Position numbers and translations under genes: made by a program | In this document: positions 24,914 to 32,472 of the stretch, piece after piece | Layout: every line of letters begins with the position of its first letter | Position numbering within the stretch: the first letter of the stretch is position 1 | The notes under the pieces: model-generated | What the model saw: the letters and a program-made list of their open reading frames with translations, nothing else | Databases searched by the model: none | Told to the model about the DNA's origin: nothing | From: Streptomyces sp. HM190 | GTDB lineage: Bacteria > Actinomycetota > Actinomycetes > Streptomycetales > Streptomycetaceae | Assembly: GCF_009857135.1 (NCBI RefSeq) | Contig: NZ_CP047318.1 | Location: 6,262,001 to 6,326,000 of the forward strand | Direction: 5' to 3' | Length of the DNA: 64,000 nt

Positions 24914-26350
24914 GTGAGCACCGAGCTGCGTCGTCTGCGTAACTACATCGACGGGGAGTTCCGCGACGCGGTCGACGGACGGACCACCGAGGTGGTCAAC
25001 CCCGCGACCGGCGAGGCCTACGCGACCGCGCCCCTGTCCGGCGAGGCCGACGTCGACGCGGCCATGGCGGCCGCCGCGGCCGCGTTCCCCGGCTGGCGTG
25101 ACACCACTCCCGCCGAGCGCCAGAAGGCCCTGCTCAAGATCGCGGACGCGTTCGAGGAGCGGGCCGAGGAGCTCATCGCGGCCGAGGTGGAGAACACCGG
25201 CAAGCCGATCGGGCTGACCCGGTCCGAGGAGATCCCGCCGATGGTCGACCAGATCCGCTTCTTCGCGGGTGCGGCCCGGATGCTGGAGGGCCGCTCGGCC
25301 GGCGAGTACATGGAGGGCATGACCTCGATCGTCCGCCGTGAGCCGGTCGGCGTCTGCGCCCAGGTCGCGCCCTGGAACTACCCGATGATGATGGCCGTGT
25401 GGAAGTTCGCCCCGGCGATCGCCGCGGGCAACACGGTCGTCCTGAAGCCGTCCGACACCACGCCGGCGTCGACGGTCCTGATGGCCGAGATCATGGGAGC
25501 GATCCTCCCGAAGGGCGTCTTCAACGTCATCACCGGTGACCGTGACACGGGCCGCCTGATGGTCGAGCACCCGGTGCCCGCGATGGCGTCCATCACCGGT
25601 TCCGTACGGGCGGGCATGCAGGTCGCCGAGTCCGCGTCGAAGGACCTCAAGCGGGTCCACCTGGAGCTGGGCGGCAAGGCGCCGGTCGTCGTCTTCGAGG
25701 ACACCGACATCGCCAAGGCCGTCGAGGACATCTCCGTGGCCGGCTTCTTCAACGCCGGGCAGGACTGCACGGCGGCCACCCGGGTGCTGGTGCAGGAGTC
25801 GATCCACGACGAGTTCGTGACGGCGCTGGCCAAGGCCGCCGCCGACACCAAGACCGGGCAGCCGGACGACGAGGACGTGCTGTTCGGTCCGCTGAACAAC
25901 CCCAACCAGCTCAAGCAGGTCTCCGGGTTCATCGAGCGGCTGCCGGCGCACGCGCGCGTGGAGGCCGGCGGCAAACAGGTCGGCGACAAGGGCTACTTCT
26001 TCGCGCCGACCGTCGTCTCCGGGCTGAAGCAGGACGACGAGATCATCCAGAAGGAGGTCTTCGGGCCGGTCATCACGGTGCAGTCGTTCACCGACGAGGC
26101 CCAGGCCGTCGAGTGGGCGAACGGCGTGGAGTACGCCCTCGCCTCGTCGGTGTGGACCAAGGACCACGGCCGGGCGATGCGGATGTCCAAGGCGCTGGAC
26201 TTCGGATGCGTGTGGATCAACACCCACATCCCGCTGGTCGCGGAGATGCCGCACGGCGGGTTCAAGAAGTCCGGCTACGGCAAGGACCTCTCGGGCTACG
26301 GGTTCGACGACTACACGCGGATCAAGCACGTCATGACGTCCCTGGACTGA
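24914..26350 (+). CDS. Aldehyde dehydrogenase, gamma-aminobutyraldehyde type
   Basis: A 478-residue NAD(P)-dependent aldehyde dehydrogenase: the oxyanion Asn in APWNYP (N154), the general base in LELGGKAP (E251) and the nucleophile in NAGQDCTAATR (C285). The NAGQDCTA and WVNTHIPLVAEMPHGG-type C-terminal segment match PuuC/PatD aminobutyraldehyde and betaine-aldehyde enzymes. It should oxidise 4-aminobutanal to GABA. The GTG start has GGAGGGCAC just upstream; a longer ATG start (24874) in the same frame is less likely. It is divergent from an Lrp gene and followed by a PotD-like gene. Confidence 0.9.
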   Translation: MSTELRRLRNYIDGEFRDAVDGRTTEVVNPATGEAYATAPLSGEADVDAAMAAAAAAFPGWRDTTPAERQKALLKIADAFEERAEELIAAEVENTGKPIGLTRSEEIPPMVDQIRFFAGAARMLEGRSAGEYMEGMTSIVRREPVGVCAQVAPWNYPMMMAVWKFAPAIAAGNTVVLKPSDTTPASTVLMAEIMGAILPKGVFNVITGDRDTGRLMVEHPVPAMASITGSVRAGMQVAESASKDLKRVHLELGGKAPVVVFEDTDIAKAVEDISVAGFFNAGQDCTAATRVLVQESIHDEFVTALAKAAADTKTGQPDDEDVLFGPLNNPNQLKQVSGFIERLPAHARVEAGGKQVGDKGYFFAPTVVSGLKQDDEIIQKEVFGPVITVQSFTDEAQAVEWANGVEYALASSVWTKDHGRAMRMSKALDFGCVWINTHIPLVAEMPHGGFKKSGYGKDLSGYGFDDYTRIKHVMTSLD

Positions 26351-26379
26351 CGCACGCGCGGTGACGCGAGCAGGGTGAC

Positions 26380-26431
26380 GACGCCCCCGCGTCCCCGGCG
26401 GGACTGTGACCCGTCGGGGGGGCGGGGGCGG
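26380..26431 (+). terminator. Hairpin after the aldehyde dehydrogenase gene
   Basis: A long imperfect GC stem (GACGCCCCCGCGTCCCCGGC with CCCGTCGGGG...GCGGGGGCG) around ACTGTGA, 30 bases after the stop. It would separate the dehydrogenase from the next gene. Confidence 0.6.
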
Positions 26432-26472
26432 TGTCGTTGCCCGGCGCGCCGCGGGCGCGGCATGCTGCGGTG

Positions 26473-27666
26473 ATGTTCGCAGCACGGGGCAACGGCAGCC
26501 CCCCGTCCCGTCGTTCAGTTCTGCGCGCCCTCGGCTCCGGGGCGTTGGCCGGTGCTCTCGCCGGCTGCGGGGTGCCCGCCGCGTATGTCGCGCCCGGGGA
26601 ACGGGCCGCGGTGGACCGGTCGGCGCGGGAGAAACGGGTCAGCTGGGCGAACTGGCCGCTGTACATCGACACGGACGACGCGGACGCGTCACGGCGGCCG
26701 ACCCTGGACGCCTTCGAGAGGCGCACCGGCATCACGGTCGACTACGTCGAGGAGATCAACGACAACGACGAGTTCCTCGGCAAGGTGGGCCCGGCGCTGA
26801 TGAACCACCAGGACACCGGGCGCGATCTGATCGTGCTCAGCGACTGGATGTGCGCCCGGTTCGTACGGCTGGGCTGGGTGCAGGAGATGGACCGGGCGGC
26901 GCAGCCCAACGTCACCGCGCATCTCGATCCGCAACTGCGGTCCCCCGCCTTCGATCCGGGACGCGCGTTCACCGTGCCGTGGCAGTCCGGGATCACCGGG
27001 ATCGCCTACAACCGGCGGAAGGTGGGCCGCGAGCTGCGCCGCCTGTCCGACCTGTGGGCGGACGACCTCAAGGGGCGCGTCACCCTGCTCTCCGGGCTGG
27101 ACGAGGCGTTCGCGCTGCTGATGCAGGGCAACGGCGTCGACGTCACGCGCTGGACCGCCGACGACTTCCACCGGATCTGCGACCAGGTGGAGGCCCGCGT
27201 CCGCTCCGGCCACATCCGCCGCTTCACCGGCAACGACTACATCAAGGACCTCGCGTCCGGGGACGTCCTCGCCTGCCAGGCCTACTCCGGCGATGTGATC
27301 CAACTCCGGGCCGACGACCCGGACATCGCGTTCGTCGTCCCCGAGGAGGGCGCCGAGCTGTGGTCCGAGTCCCTGATGATCCCCGACCTGGCCCGGCACA
27401 AGACCAACGCGGAACGCCTCGTCGACCACTACTACGATCCCGAGGTCGCCGCCGAACTGGCCGCCTGGGTCACCTACGTCTGCCCCGTCCCCGCCGCCCG
27501 CGACGTCCTCGCCTCCGCCCCGGACGAGGAGACCGCCGCGCTCGCCGACGACCCGTTGATCTTCCCCGACGACACCATGCGGTCCCGCCTCGCGATCGCC
27601 CGCGACATCACCCCGCAGGAGCGGCCCGCGTTCGCGAAGCGGTGGAACGGGATCGTGGGGTTGTGA
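26473..27666 (+). CDS. Spermidine/putrescine-binding lipoprotein (PotD-like, orphan)
   Basis: A 397-residue PotD-like protein. The N-terminus has a twin-arginine stretch (SRRSVLRALG) and a lipobox (GALAGC, C32). The body has the polyamine-binding family blocks VSWANWPLYIDTDD, TGRDLIVLSDWMCARF, WQSGITGIAYN and AYSGDVIQLRADDPDIAFVVPEEG with acidic residues that contact the amines. It is paralogous to the PotD next to PotABC 11 kb away (shared GVPAA/GIPAA start, GRDLI..DW, RRFTGNDY). No permease or ATPase is beside it, so it probably feeds that transporter or works as a sensor. Confidence 0.88.
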   Translation: MFAARGNGSPPSRRSVLRALGSGALAGALAGCGVPAAYVAPGERAAVDRSAREKRVSWANWPLYIDTDDADASRRPTLDAFERRTGITVDYVEEINDNDEFLGKVGPALMNHQDTGRDLIVLSDWMCARFVRLGWVQEMDRAAQPNVTAHLDPQLRSPAFDPGRAFTVPWQSGITGIAYNRRKVGRELRRLSDLWADDLKGRVTLLSGLDEAFALLMQGNGVDVTRWTADDFHRICDQVEARVRSGHIRRFTGNDYIKDLASGDVLACQAYSGDVIQLRADDPDIAFVVPEEGAELWSESLMIPDLARHKTNAERLVDHYYDPEVAAELAAWVTYVCPVPAARDVLASAPDEETAALADDPLIFPDDTMRSRLAIARDITPQERPAFAKRWNGIVGL

Positions 27667-27740
27667 GGGGCCGTGCCGGCGGGGCGGGTGTCGTCTGTCG
27701 TCGGGGCCGGTGTTGTGGGGGCTTCGCGTGCGGCGCTACC

Positions 27741-27781
27741 TTGATACTCAACAATGCACCTAGGTGGGCAGTTGCTTATAG
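27741..27781 (+). promoter_or_regulatory. Candidate operator/promoter ahead of the SGNH hydrolase gene
   Basis: An AT-richer island containing TTGATA, the perfect palindrome CACCTAGGTG (27757-27766) and TTATAG (27776-27781). It lies 50 bases before the GTG start. No exact -35/-10 pairing was certain. Confidence 0.4.
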
Positions 27782-27830
27782 GTGGTGGGTCCGTCCTTCG
27801 GGGCGGCGGTGTCGAGGAGGCGTTCGGCCG

Positions 27831-28619
27831 GTGTCGAACGGTGGGTATCAGCGGTACGTCGCCCTGGGGGACAGCCAGACCGAGGGGGTCGGGGACGGCG
27901 ACGACGTGACCGGGCTGCGGGGGTGGGCTGACCGGCTGGCCGAGCGGGTCGCCCGGCACAGTCCGGGCTTGCTGTACGCGAACCTCGCCGTGCGCGGACG
28001 CAAGGCGGGCGAGGTGCGTGCCGAGCAGCTCGCCCCGGCGCTCGCGCTGCGGCCCGACCTCGCCACCGTGGTGGCCGGCGTCAACGACGTGCTCCGCCCG
28101 AGTTGCGACCTGGGCGAGGTGGCCGGTCACCTGGAGGCGATGTTCGCCGCGCTCACCGCGCAGGGCGCCACCGTCGTGACGCTCATGTTCCCCGACGTCG
28201 GCCGGATCTCGCCGATGGCCCGCCCGCTCGTTCCTCGGGTCCTCGCGCTCAACGAGCGCATCCGCGAGGCCGCCGCACGGCACGGTGTGGTGGTGGCGGA
28301 GACGGCCGCGCACCCGGTGGCGACCGACCCGAGGCTGTGGAGCGCCGACCGGCTGCACGCGGGGCCCCTCGGCCACGACCGCATCGCGGACGCCGCGGCG
28401 TACGCGCTCGGCCTGCCCGGCAGCGACGACCGCTGGACGCTGCCCCTGCCCGCCGACGCGGCGCGGGCCTCGGGCCTGCGGGCCGTGGGCGCCGAACTGC
28501 GCTGGGCCGGGGGCTTCCTGGGCCCCTGGCTCGTCCGCCGGCTGCGCGGGCAGTCCTCCGGCGACGGCCGCGGGCCCAAGCGCCCCGACCTGCTGCCGGT
28601 CCTCGCGGCGACTCCCTGA
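27831..28619 (+). CDS. SGNH/GDSL-family hydrolase
   Basis: A 262-residue SGNH hydrolase with block I ALGDSQTEG (the catalytic Ser in GDSQ), block II (NLAVRGRKAGEV, Gly), block III (VVAGVNDVLRP, Asn) and block V (SADRLHAGPLGHDRIA, Asp and His). Members are esterases, lipases or acyltransferases; no signal peptide is present, so it acts in the cytoplasm. The C-terminal 70 residues are an extra Arg/Ala/Pro-rich part. GTG start with GAGGAGG ten bases before. Alone in its region. Confidence 0.88.
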   Translation: MSNGGYQRYVALGDSQTEGVGDGDDVTGLRGWADRLAERVARHSPGLLYANLAVRGRKAGEVRAEQLAPALALRPDLATVVAGVNDVLRPSCDLGEVAGHLEAMFAALTAQGATVVTLMFPDVGRISPMARPLVPRVLALNERIREAAARHGVVVAETAAHPVATDPRLWSADRLHAGPLGHDRIADAAAYALGLPGSDDRWTLPLPADAARASGLRAVGAELRWAGGFLGPWLVRRLRGQSSGDGRGPKRPDLLPVLAATP

Positions 28620-28769
28620 CCACGCACTCGGCTGAGCGCCGACGCGGCGCGCGGCGGGCTGTGTGCTCGGTCCCCGGTATGGGTCGCGGCGGCCAGGGGG
28701 GCAGCCCTCTGCGCGGACCGGGGCGGGGCGTGGGGACGGTCCTCGGCGGGTACCGGAGCGGGCCCGGGG

Positions 28770-29345
28770 TCAGTCCTCGGCGTGGAGCGCGGCCGCGCGC
28801 TGGTCGAGGCGGCGGAGCGCCATGTCGCCCCACTGGAGGTTCTCCCGCTCGAAGGACATGCCGCGCAGCAGGGTGAGGTAGGGGCCGACGCGTTCGGCCT
28901 CGGCGAAGTACGCCTCCTCCGAGCGCCCGTCGAGCAGGCGCCGGCGGAGCCGCTCGTAGCGGGCCAGCTTGGCCGTGGCCCACTCCATGCGCTCGGTGAC
29001 GGCCTTGCGTACGGCCTCGATGTCGCCCGCGTCCACGCACTGCACCTTGACCATCAACTCGTCCCGGATCGCGGACGGTTTGCCGAGAGGCTCGACGGTG
29101 TAGGCGTGCACGGCCGCGCGCCCGGCGTCCGTCAGGGAGAACAGCCGCTTGTTCGGGCGGCGGCGCTGCTCGATGACACGCGCCGCGACCAGCCCTTCGG
29201 CCTCCATGCGCTCCAGTTCCCGGTAGAGCTGCTGAGGGGTCGACATCCAGAAGTTGGCGACGGACGCGTCGAACGCCTTCGCGAGGTCGTATCCGGACGC
29301 CTCGCCCTCCAACAGCGCGGCCATCACCGCGTTCCGCAGCGCCAT
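28770..29345 (-). CDS. PadR family transcriptional regulator
   Basis: A 191-residue PadR-type regulator. The N-terminal winged helix is MALRNAVMAALLEGEASGYDLAKAFDASVANFW, then PQQLYRELERMEAEGLV and KRLFSLTDAGRAAV. The C-terminal half is the Vir_act_alpha_C-like helical dimerisation domain (ERMEWATAKLARYERL...). The ATG at 29345 is preferred to a GTG three codons upstream. It is divergent from a SnoaL-like gene, with a palindrome in between, so it probably represses that gene and itself. Confidence 0.88.
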   Translation of the reverse strand: MALRNAVMAALLEGEASGYDLAKAFDASVANFWMSTPQQLYRELERMEAEGLVAARVIEQRRRPNKRLFSLTDAGRAAVHAYTVEPLGKPSAIRDELMVKVQCVDAGDIEAVRKAVTERMEWATAKLARYERLRRRLLDGRSEEAYFAEAERVGPYLTLLRGMSFERENLQWGDMALRRLDQRAAALHAED

Positions 29346-29457
29346 GGCGTCCACGCTAGCAGCGCGAGCGACTGGTCAACGAGGTGACCGATCACCGCTC
29401 CTCGCCTGTGGACAAGGGGGAAGCCGCCCTCTAGCCTGCCTCTACCCTAGTCAATTT

Positions 29458-29470
29458 GTTCAATATGAAC
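29458..29470. promoter_or_regulatory. Palindromic operator between PadR and SnoaL-like genes
   Basis: GTTCAATATGAAC is a perfect inverted repeat (GTTCA / TGAAC with a 3-base centre), 12 bases before the GTG of the plus-strand gene and about 110 bases before the PadR start. Its place close to the ribosome binding site fits repression of the plus gene. Confidence 0.55.
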
Positions 29471-29481
29471 GAGGTGGGCTC

Positions 29482-29874
29482 GTGCATCCCTTCCGGAAGG
29501 CTGTCGAGAGCGGCGACATGGACGCCGTCGTCGCCCTGCTGGCCGACGACGTGGTCTTCACCAGCCCCGTCGCCTTCAAGCCGTACGCGGGCAAGCCGAT
29601 CACCGCCGCGATCCTGCGGGCCGTCTCACGGGTCTTCGAGGACTTCGCCTACGTCCGTGAGATCGCCAACCCGGACGGCCGTGACCACGCCCTGGTGTTC
29701 ACCGCCACCGTCGCCGGCAGGCAGCTGCAGGGCTGCGACTTCCTGCACGTCGACGAGCACGGCAGGATCGACGAGTTGACGGTGATGGTGCGGCCGCTCT
29801 CGGCTGCCCAGGCGCTCTCCGAGGCCATGGGCGCCCAGTTCGAGCGGATCGCGCGGGAGGCCGCCGCGGGCTGA
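29482..29874 (+). CDS. SnoaL/NTF2-like fold protein
   Basis: A 130-residue alpha+beta-barrel (NTF2-like) protein: HPFRKAVESGDMDAVVALLADDVVFTSPVAFKPYAGK, then FEDFAYVREIA and CDFLHVDEHGRIDELTVMVRPLSA. This is the common SnoaL-like group of isomerases, hydrolases and ligand carriers. The GTG at 29482 has GAGGTGG upstream and starts right at the first conserved helix. It is divergent from the PadR gene and closed by a terminator; PadR likely regulates it. Substrate unknown. Confidence 0.82.
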   Translation: MHPFRKAVESGDMDAVVALLADDVVFTSPVAFKPYAGKPITAAILRAVSRVFEDFAYVREIANPDGRDHALVFTATVAGRQLQGCDFLHVDEHGRIDELTVMVRPLSAAQALSEAMGAQFERIAREAAAG

Positions 29875-29938
29875 CGGGACGGGGGCGGCGACGCGGACGT
29901 CCTGGGGCGCGGCGACCGCCCGGCGCGCCCTCGCCGCC

Positions 29939-29971
29939 GGACCGCCCGGGGCGCGTGGCCCCGGGCGGTCC
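29939..29971. terminator. Bidirectional terminator between convergent SnoaL-like and YceI genes
   Basis: A perfect 14-bp stem (GGACCGCCCGGGGC with GCCCCGGGCGGTCC) and a 5-base loop. Confidence 0.85.
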
Positions 29972-30003
29972 CCCGTCGTGCGCTCCTCAGGTGCCCGTCC
30001 TCG

Positions 30004-30663
30004 TCAGGCGCCGGGGAACTGGCGGATCGCGGCGAGGTCGAACTGCAGGCGGACCTTCTCGCTGACCATGGCGCCGCCCTCGGCGAGCCGCTGGTTGTAG
30101 GTCAGGCCCCACTCGGAGCGGTTGATGGTGGTCGTGCCGTCGAAGCCGACCCGCTCGTATCCGAACGGGTCGACGACATGGCCGATGTAGGTGAGTTCGA
30201 GGTCGACGGGGCGGGTGACGTTCTTGATCGTGAGGTCGCCGGTCATGCGGTAGACATCGTTGCCGACGAGCTGCACCGCCGTACTGGCGAAGCGCATCCG
30301 GGGGTAGGTCGCGGCGTCGAGGAAGTCCCGGCCGACCAGATGGGCGTCGCGTTGTTCCACGCCCGTGTCGACGGACGCGGTGGACAGCAGGATCTCGGCC
30401 TGCGAGCGGGACGGATCACGGCCGTCGAAATAGAGCCGGCTCTCGTACTGCGTGAAAGCTCCGCGCACGGTCGTCACCAGGGCGTGGCGGACGGAGAAAC
30501 CGATACGGCTGTGCGCCCGGTCGATGATCCATTCTCCGGTCAGCCCCGCCAGGGCGGGATCCAGCATGCCGGTTGCGGCGAACGCCGTTGATTCGTGGGG
30601 GAGTTGTCGGGCAGTGGGGGGAGCCGGGCGGCGCAGGGACGCAGCGCGGTTGAACAGGTTCAT
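30004..30663 (-). CDS. YceI family lipocalin-like protein
   Basis: A 219-residue YceI protein: GEWIIDRAHSRIGFSVRHALVTTVRGAF, then STASVDTGVEQRDAHLVGRDFLDAATYPRMRF, then GFDGTTTINRSEWGLTYN. The fold is a beta-barrel that binds long-chain isoprenoids (polyprenyl/quinone-type lipids); roles in acid or base stress are known in E. coli and Helicobacter. The first 40 residues are a non-hydrophobic extension, so it is cytoplasmic here. It has its own terminator and long upstream region. Confidence 0.9.
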   Translation of the reverse strand: MNLFNRAASLRRPAPPTARQLPHESTAFAATGMLDPALAGLTGEWIIDRAHSRIGFSVRHALVTTVRGAFTQYESRLYFDGRDPSRSQAEILLSTASVDTGVEQRDAHLVGRDFLDAATYPRMRFASTAVQLVGNDVYRMTGDLTIKNVTRPVDLELTYIGHVVDPFGYERVGFDGTTTINRSEWGLTYNQRLAEGGAMVSEKVRLQFDLAAIRQFPGA

Positions 30664-30909
30664 GATTCACGTAACTACGGCAGTCGGGAAAGGGCCGCAA
30701 GCCTTCTTCAAGAGCCGCGCACACGGTCGCCACGAATTGCCCGTCGCATTCTCCTGCCTTTCCCCGTAATCCGTCGGACGGCGGGCGGGTCGCGAAAAGC
30801 GGGAAGAATCGCCTTATGGCGTCCGGAAGTGCGCGGCGCGCCGAGCGGGATGCCGTGCGGGACGCCGACGGCGGCGGGCCGAGGCTCCGCGCATGACCGG
30901 GGGGCACTT

Positions 30910-30938
30910 TTGAACGTGTTCAAGTATGGGCGTACGCT
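30910..30938 (+). promoter_or_regulatory. Promoter with overlapping palindrome, probably leaderless transcript
   Basis: TTGAAC (30910-30915), 17-base spacer, TACGCT (30933-30938), with the next gene's ATG seven bases after the -10. The -35 is one arm of the perfect palindrome TTGAACGTGTTCAA (30910-30923), so a repressor bound there would block polymerase. Confidence 0.7.
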
Positions 30939-30944
30939 CCTGAC

Positions 30945-31469
30945 ATGAGCGACAGAGCCGCCCTGCTGAAGGGCATCCGTGCGTGGCTGGTCTTCTTCGT
31001 CGTCTGCCTGGTGCTGAGCGGCGCCACGGCCTTCCCGCTCGTCCACGAGCTGCGCTGGACCGAGGAGTTGATGCGGTCGCTGTCCGTCGGGGACCACCTG
31101 CCGGGGCTCATGGAGTGGATCGGGCGGGTGCGTGCCGGACTGGACGAGGCCGACGCCGAGTACCCGTTCCTGCTGTACGGCACCGACTGGCTGGCCTTCG
31201 CGCACCTCGTGATCGCGGTCGCCTTCTACGGGCCCTACCGCGACCCGGTGCGCAACATCTGGGTCGTCGAGGTCGGGATGATCGCCTGCGCGGGCATCAT
31301 CCCGCTGGCCCTGATCTGCGGGCCCGTCCGGGGCATCTCCTTCTGGTGGTCGCTGATCGACATGTCGTTCGGGGTGTTCGGCGTGATCCCGCTGTACGTG
31401 GTGTGGAAACGGATCAAGCGGCTGGAGGCGCTGTCGCCGGCCGCGACGCCGGTGGCGGCCACGGCCTGA
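30945..31469 (+). CDS. Four-helix membrane protein, unknown
   Basis: A 174-residue protein with about four membrane segments: AWLVFFVVCLVLSGATAFPL near the N-terminus, WLAFAHLVIAVAFYG, VEVGMIACAGIIPLALIC and WSLIDMSFGVFGVIPLYVV, ending in a short basic/Ala tail. It is recognised only as a type seen in Streptomyces without function. The promoter -10 ends seven bases before its ATG and no Shine-Dalgarno lies between, so the mRNA is likely leaderless. The palindrome over the -35 indicates tight repression. Confidence 0.8.
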   Translation: MSDRAALLKGIRAWLVFFVVCLVLSGATAFPLVHELRWTEELMRSLSVGDHLPGLMEWIGRVRAGLDEADAEYPFLLYGTDWLAFAHLVIAVAFYGPYRDPVRNIWVVEVGMIACAGIIPLALICGPVRGISFWWSLIDMSFGVFGVIPLYVVWKRIKRLEALSPAATPVAATA

Positions 31470-31690
31470 GGGGGCCGCGCCGCGTCGCGGGCCCGGAGAA
31501 CTGTCATCGGCGGCCCCCACGTCCCGTCTCCACGCCGACGCCTGTCTCCCCGCGCGGAGGGAGCGCCCCGCACGGCCCGTGTGCTCTCCGCCTCAGGGGT
31601 CCCCTGCCACGGGAACGGCCGACCAGGTACGGCAGGCAGCCGGGTGAACCGAGTGAACAGGGCACGGCGACGGTGGCCCAGCGGTCCGAG

Positions 31691-31735
31691 CTGTGACGGC
31701 TGTGACTGCTGTGACGGCTGTGACGGCTGTGACGG
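31691..31735. repeat. Minisatellite, five copies of a 9-bp unit
   Basis: CTGTGACGG is repeated five times head to tail; the second copy reads CTGTGACTG. It lies in the gap between convergent genes, 25 bases past the GDPD stop. The period is a multiple of three but no supported gene covers it. Confidence 0.9.
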
Positions 31736-31759
31736 CGGCGCGCCCCGGGCGCGCGGCCG

Positions 31760-32455
31760 TCAGGTCCCGTTCCGCAGCGCGCACAGGGTGTCGACGCGGT
31801 TCGTAGTGATGGAGTCGACCCCGAACTCCGCCAGCCGCCGCATGGAGCGACGGGTGTCCGGCGTCCACACGGACAGCAGGTAGCCGTCGCGGTGGACCCG
31901 GTCCGCGAGGGCCCGGTCCACCAGGCCGAAGCGGTAGTTGAGCCAGCGGGGGCGCACGGCGTCGAGGAGGGCCGGGCGGGGCGGGGCCAGGGTCTTCCAG
32001 GTGAGGGCGATCTCCGCGTCGGGGGCGGCGGCCCGCAGCGCGAGCATGGTGTCGGCCCCCGCGCTGTAGTACACCCGCTCCCGTGCCCCGCACTCCCGTA
32101 CGACGCCCACGACCTGTCGCAGCGCCCGGGGGTCCGCCGCACCCGGCAGGTCGATCATGACCCTGCCCTCCCCGGTGGCGGCCAGCGCCTCGGCCAGCGT
32201 CGGCACACCGTCCGCCGTGAGCCCCCGCACCTCGGCGGCGGACAGCGCCGCGAGCGGCCGGTCCAGCTCCCACAGCCGCTTGAGCGTGGCGTCGTGGAGC
32301 AGGACCGGCACGCCGTCGCGGGTCGTCCGTACGTCGAACTCGACGACGTCCGCGCCCAGCGCGAGTCCCGCCCGCAGCGAGTCCAGGGTGTTCTCGCGGT
32401 GGTGGTACGGGGCGCCGCGATGGGCGACGGCGGTCACGGTGCGCAGGGGGTTCAT
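31760..32455 (-). CDS. Glycerophosphodiester phosphodiesterase family protein
   Basis: A 231-residue GDPD: VAHRGAPYHHRENTLDSL (HRG...ENT), VVEFDVRTTRDGVPVLLHDATLKR (the E-x-D metal site and catalytic His), and LLSVWTPDTRRSMRRLAEFGVDSITTNRVD at the end. It hydrolyses glycerophosphodiesters to sn-glycerol-3-phosphate and an alcohol. No signal peptide is present. The ATG at 32455 follows the stop of the adenosine-deaminase-family gene by 17 bases on the same strand, so the two are one operon. Confidence 0.9.
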   Translation of the reverse strand: MNPLRTVTAVAHRGAPYHHRENTLDSLRAGLALGADVVEFDVRTTRDGVPVLLHDATLKRLWELDRPLAALSAAEVRGLTADGVPTLAEALAATGEGRVMIDLPGAADPRALRQVVGVVRECGARERVYYSAGADTMLALRAAAPDAEIALTWKTLAPPRPALLDAVRPRWLNYRFGLVDRALADRVHRDGYLLSVWTPDTRRSMRRLAEFGVDSITTNRVDTLCALRNGT

Positions 32456-32472
32456 GATGTTTCCGGTGCGGG

